The notes under the pieces were generated by a model. That model was not told the origin of the DNA. It saw only the letters and a list, made by a program, of their open reading frames with translations, and ran no database searches. Both the position numbers and the translations under genes were made by a program. A DNA stretch of 64,000 nucleotides from [Mycobacterium] stephanolepidis (lineage in GTDB: Bacteria > Actinomycetota > Actinomycetes > Mycobacteriales > Mycobacteriaceae). This document shows, in pieces, positions 61,178 through 64,000 of the stretch. The stretch covers positions 2,418,001-2,482,000 of the forward strand of contig NZ_AP018165.1 of assembly GCF_002356335.1 (NCBI RefSeq). Direction: 5' to 3'. How positions within the stretch are numbered: the first letter of the stretch is position 1; each line of letters opens with the position of its first letter.

Positions 61178-62461
61178 ATGCCAACTCTCAGTGGCACATT
61201 GACACACACGACCACCCGCGAGATCGCTGACACCTACCGTAAGCACCTGAACGCGGGCCGGGCCACCCTCGGGGACGTTTTCGGTGGGCACATCGAGACA
61301 TCGTCCACGGGATCCTGGCTCATCACCGCTTCCGGTAACCGATTCTTCAACGCCGGCGGCTATGGAGTGGCGCTGGCCGGATACCGGCATCCCGTGATCG
61401 TGGCGCACATTCGCCAACAGCTCGACGAGCACCCCATATCCTCGCGAATGTTCTACGAGCCTGTGGCGGCCCGCGCCGCCGAGGCGTTGGCGGCCATCAC
61501 GCCCGCCGGACTCGACCGCATCCACTTCGCATGCTCTGGCGCCGAAGCCACCGAGGCCGCCATGAAAATAGCGCGCCTCAACGGGTGCCGCCGGTTCATC
61601 TCCATGCACGGCGGATACCACGGGAAAACCCTTGGCGCACTGTCGCTCACCTCCCGCGAAGTGTTCCAGGCCCCGTTTCGCCCGCTACTTCCCGGCGTCA
61701 GCCACGTACCGTACGGAAACCTTGAAGCACTGCGCGCCGAACTCGCGATGAACACCACGAAGGCCTGTGTCGTCGTCGAGCCGGTCCAGGGTGAAGCAGG
61801 CGTCATCATTCCACCGGCTGGTTACCTGTCCGGCGTACGCGCATTGTGCGATCAGTACGAGGCGCTGATGGTCGCCGACGAGATCCAGACCGGGCTCGGC
61901 AGGCTCGGGAAATGGTGGGGAATCAACCACGAACAGGTGATCCCAGACATCCTGCTCTCGGGCAAGATGCTCGGCGGCGGGGTGATGCCAGTATCTGCAG
62001 CGATCACGACCACCGAATGTTTCCGGCAGCTCGACAAAGACCCCTACCTCCATACCTCAACATTCTCTAGCACTCCATTGGGCATGGCAGCGGTCTGCGG
62101 TGCGCTGACCGTCATCAGCACCGAAGGGCTGGTCGAGCGCGCCGCGGCGATCGGTGAGGAGATCTTGGAGGGCATCCGGTCCGCACTCGAGCCGTGGTTC
62201 GAATCCCACGAGGTTCAGGTGCGGGGCAGGGGTCTGTTGATCGGGATCGCATTCACCGACGCATCCCTCGTGGGCGATCTCCTCATCGAGCTCATCAGCC
62301 ACGGAATCATCGTTAACCACTCACTGAACTCTGATCATGTCTTGCGATTGACCCCACCGGCGACCGTCGACGCAGACGAGATCAACTTCCTCCTATCAGG
62401 TTTCCGCAATGCCGTGGAGCAAGTCTCTAGGCGAGCCAAAAACCACCCCGCCGCCCAGTAA
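61178..62461 (+). CDS. Class III aminotransferase of the biosynthetic operon
   Basis: 427 residues. A PLP fold type I enzyme of the 4-aminobutyrate/ornithine group. FACSGAEATEAAMKIAR binds the phosphate, HGGYHGKTLGALSL stacks on PLP, ADEIQTGLGRLGKWWG carries the Asp234 that contacts the ring nitrogen, and the Schiff-base Lys263 is in LLSGKMLGGG. Enzymes of this class add or remove terminal amino groups, so conversion of an aldehyde to a primary amine is plausible. It starts 12 bases after the ACAD-fold gene. Confidence 0.9.
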   Translation: MPTLSGTLTHTTTREIADTYRKHLNAGRATLGDVFGGHIETSSTGSWLITASGNRFFNAGGYGVALAGYRHPVIVAHIRQQLDEHPISSRMFYEPVAARAAEALAAITPAGLDRIHFACSGAEATEAAMKIARLNGCRRFISMHGGYHGKTLGALSLTSREVFQAPFRPLLPGVSHVPYGNLEALRAELAMNTTKACVVVEPVQGEAGVIIPPAGYLSGVRALCDQYEALMVADEIQTGLGRLGKWWGINHEQVIPDILLSGKMLGGGVMPVSAAITTTECFRQLDKDPYLHTSTFSSTPLGMAAVCGALTVISTEGLVERAAAIGEEILEGIRSALEPWFESHEVQVRGRGLLIGIAFTDASLVGDLLIELISHGIIVNHSLNSDHVLRLTPPATVDADEINFLLSGFRNAVEQVSRRAKNHPAAQ

Positions 62462-62479
62462 CCATTGGAAGGAATCTCT

Positions 62480-63019
62480 ATGCGTACCGCATGCCTGACC
62501 GTGTCATCCAGCTCGTACCCCGACAGAGCTTACGTAGCGATCTCCCGATTCGAGGAGTATCCCAACTTCGTGAACGACATCTCCTCTATCACTGTGCGCC
62601 CGGAAACGTCGGGCACTGCTCCACCCAACACCATGTATAGCGATTGGGAGGTGAATTTCCGCAACGGACCACTCAAATGGACGGAGGTCGACTACCACGA
62701 CCCCGTGAAGCGTCAGATATCTTTCGAGCAGCACTCCGGAGATTTCGAAGTGTTCCGCGGTCTGTGGCGCGTAGACGCTACAGATACTGGCTCTCGAGTC
62801 GGTTTCGAAGTCACCTTCGATTTCGGCATCCCGAGCTTGGCCGGAGTGCTAGAACCTATCGCCGAACGTGTCCTGAAGGAAAGCATCTACACCATCCTGG
62901 ATCGCATTCTTGAGAATGTTGCGCTGACAGAAAATAATCTTCTGACCAGTGAAGATCAACGTGCCATCGCCGCGGCATCCGACGATGCCTATTTCTCCCG
63001 CAGAGTCGGCGTGAGCTGA
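62480..63019 (+). CDS. SRPBCC (polyketide cyclase/lipid-binding) protein
   Basis: 179 residues. The START-like fold shows VSSSSYPDRAYVAISRFEEYPNFVNDISSI at the N-terminus, YSDWEVNFRNGPLKWTEVDY in the middle, and RVGFEVTFDFGIPSLAGVLEPIAERVLKES leading into the long C-terminal helix. Such proteins bind hydrophobic substrates or cyclise polyketides. GAAGGA is six bases before ATG 62480. It may hold the growing product or act as a cyclase; the sequence does not decide. Confidence 0.8.
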   Translation: MRTACLTVSSSSYPDRAYVAISRFEEYPNFVNDISSITVRPETSGTAPPNTMYSDWEVNFRNGPLKWTEVDYHDPVKRQISFEQHSGDFEVFRGLWRVDATDTGSRVGFEVTFDFGIPSLAGVLEPIAERVLKESIYTILDRILENVALTENNLLTSEDQRAIAAASDDAYFSRRVGVS

Positions 63020-63056
63020 CTTAACCCAATAAGAGCGCACCGGGAGGAACACTGAC

Positions 63057-63545
63057 ATGGATCATATAAATCGCTTCGAGTCGAAGACTACGTTCGGTCT
63101 GCTACGCGCTGAGTATTTTGTCGGGATGGTCGCGTCAGGCGTACTGCTGCTGTGGAATATCGATGAAATCCGCTGGATACCGGCGATAATCCTATTCAGC
63201 TGGATAGATGTAGTCGGATACATCCCTGGTGTAATCGCGCATTTCACGCGGAAGCGAGAACCGCTGCCGAAATACTATTACGTCCTATACAACACGATGC
63301 ACAGCTTCCTGACGCAAGCAGCCGTCGCGGCGCTCTGGGTCTATTTCTTCGGATGGGAATGGGCACTCCTGGTTATCCCACTGCATCTGTGCGGAGACAG
63401 GGCGCTATTCGGCAACTTCATGAAGCAGTTCTATCTACCATTCGAACCGAAAGCGCTACCCGAGTTTGTCGAGCTCGAACGGCAGGTCAGCGGGCGCTCC
63501 CACCCATCCGGGAAGGACGCCGACTATGCCGACGTCACTCAATGA
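63057..63545 (+). CDS. Small integral membrane protein of the biosynthetic operon
   Basis: 162 residues with four membrane segments: VGMVASGVLLLW, IPAIILFSWIDVVGYIPGVIAHF, HSFLTQAAVAALWVYFFGW and ALLVIPLHLCG. The conserved-looking loops FSWIDVVGY, YNTMHSFL and HLCGDRALFGNFMK contain His, Asp and Arg. It may be comparable to VlmO, the small membrane protein of azoxy pathways, but I could not align them. GGGAGG precedes the ATG. Its last 20 bases overlap the flavin reductase gene. Confidence 0.6.
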   Translation: MDHINRFESKTTFGLLRAEYFVGMVASGVLLLWNIDEIRWIPAIILFSWIDVVGYIPGVIAHFTRKREPLPKYYYVLYNTMHSFLTQAAVAALWVYFFGWEWALLVIPLHLCGDRALFGNFMKQFYLPFEPKALPEFVELERQVSGRSHPSGKDADYADVTQ

Positions 63546-64000
63546 GTACCGGCTACGCCGCAAGCAGGAACCAGTAGACCGCGAACAGTGCTTAAGCCTG
63601 TACCGCACACTGTCCTCCTCAGTGAGCATCGTGTCGGCAATGTGCCCCGAACTCGGCCCGCTCGGCCTCACAGTCTCGGCGATCGGCGCGATCAGCGCGG
63701 ACCCGCCGCTGCTAGCGGTGTGTCTTGCCCACGAGTCCAGGACTCTGAACACCGCGGTCATCGCTGGGCGCTTCGGGGTGCATGTCCTGCGCGCCGACCA
63801 GCGTGCCTTGGCCACTGAGTTCGCCACACCGAACTCGGCGCGATTCACCCAGCACGGATTCGCCTCGATCATGGGCGTGCCGATTCTTACCGAAGTCGAC
63901 ACTTGGGCCATCAGCGAGCTAGTTGATGCCCGCATATACGGCGACCGAACCCTGCTTATCGGTGAAGTGATCGCAACCCGCCAGGGCTCCTCGGGAGATC
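63526..64000 (+). CDS. Flavin reductase domain protein, 5' part
   Basis: 158 codons are visible; the gene runs off the right edge. ATG 63526 lies nine bases after GGAAGG and overlaps the membrane-protein gene by 20 bases. SSSVSIVSAMCPELGPLGLTVSAIGAISADPPLLAVCLAHESRT is the FMN-binding core of the NADH:flavin reductase (PheA2/HpaC) family; later GVHVLRADQRALATEFA and ARIYGDRTLLIGEVIATRQG fit. It supplies reduced flavin to a two-component monooxygenase, for which the ACAD-fold protein upstream is a candidate. Confidence 0.88.
   Translation, partial: MPTSLNEYRLRRKQEPVDREQCLSLYRTLSSSVSIVSAMCPELGPLGLTVSAIGAISADPPLLAVCLAHESRTLNTAVIAGRFGVHVLRADQRALATEFATPNSARFTQHGFASIMGVPILTEVDTWAISELVDARIYGDRTLLIGEVIATRQGSSGD

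Noticed and set aside
1..64000. CRISPR array, insertion sequence or rRNA
   Set aside because: No regularly spaced repeats, no transposase domain and no rRNA sequence were seen on either strand.

Overview
The window reads as the chromosome of a high-GC actinobacterium. It is most likely a rapidly growing mycobacterium of the abscessus/chelonae (Mycobacteroides) type. That is an inference from the gene families: a mycobacterial hemophore-like secreted protein, paired FadE acyl-CoA dehydrogenases, a DesA1-like acyl-ACP desaturase, PPOX/F420-type split-barrel proteins, many TetR repressors, an MmpL transporter and a secreted CBM2 protein of Rv1987 type. No rRNA, CRISPR array, insertion sequence or integrase was found. 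One tRNA (Gly, TCC) is present.

Positions 1-12 kb carry nitrogen, sulfur and redox genes. A very large glutamate synthase (GltB-like) appears to start at CTG. It is followed 7 bases later not by gltD but by a CysJ-like diflavin reductase that runs off the left edge. Next come a hemophore-like protein, a universal stress protein behind two DosR-like boxes, a second diflavin reductase, an S4 RNA-binding protein and an ANT(6)-type aminoglycoside adenylyltransferase.

Positions 12-31 kb hold lipid, polyamine and redox genes, each with its own regulator. These are a TetR/FadE pair with a palindromic operator; an Hsp70-like membrane protein; an in-frame short-chain dehydrogenase-TetR fusion; a TetR/PPOX pair with two identical operators; an agmatine-to-putrescine operon (aguB-aguA-tetR) divergent from a Tat-exported amidohydrolase; and a four-gene operon of methyltransferase, DUF1295 membrane protein, flavoprotein and cupin lipoprotein.

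Positions 30.5-45 kb hold a split chromate transporter coupled to a phospholipase D-like protein, a nitrate reductase fused to a diflavin reductase with a nitrite/formate channel beside it, an acyl-ACP desaturase, and an arsenic locus (arsR divergent from an arsI-like gene, acr3 and arsC).

Positions 45-54 kb are mixed accessory DNA. They include a monoamine oxidase gene interrupted by a stop codon, a cold-shock protein, a CBM2 protein, and a LysR regulator facing a truncated alcohol dehydrogenase. The stretch ends at tRNA-Gly.

Positions 54.3-64 kb look like the left part of an undescribed biosynthetic gene cluster that runs off the right edge. It has an MmpL-type exporter, a SARP activator with a perfect 24-bp dyad at its start, and an operon preceded by three TCAG repeats at exact 11-bp spacing, the usual SARP target architecture. 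The operon encodes an aldehyde dehydrogenase-fold enzyme, an acyl-CoA dehydrogenase-fold flavoenzyme without the usual catalytic-loop residues, a class III aminotransferase, an SRPBCC protein, a small membrane protein and a flavin reductase. A reasonable but unproven reading is acyl group to aldehyde to amine to N-oxidised product, as in valanimycin or azoxy-type pathways.
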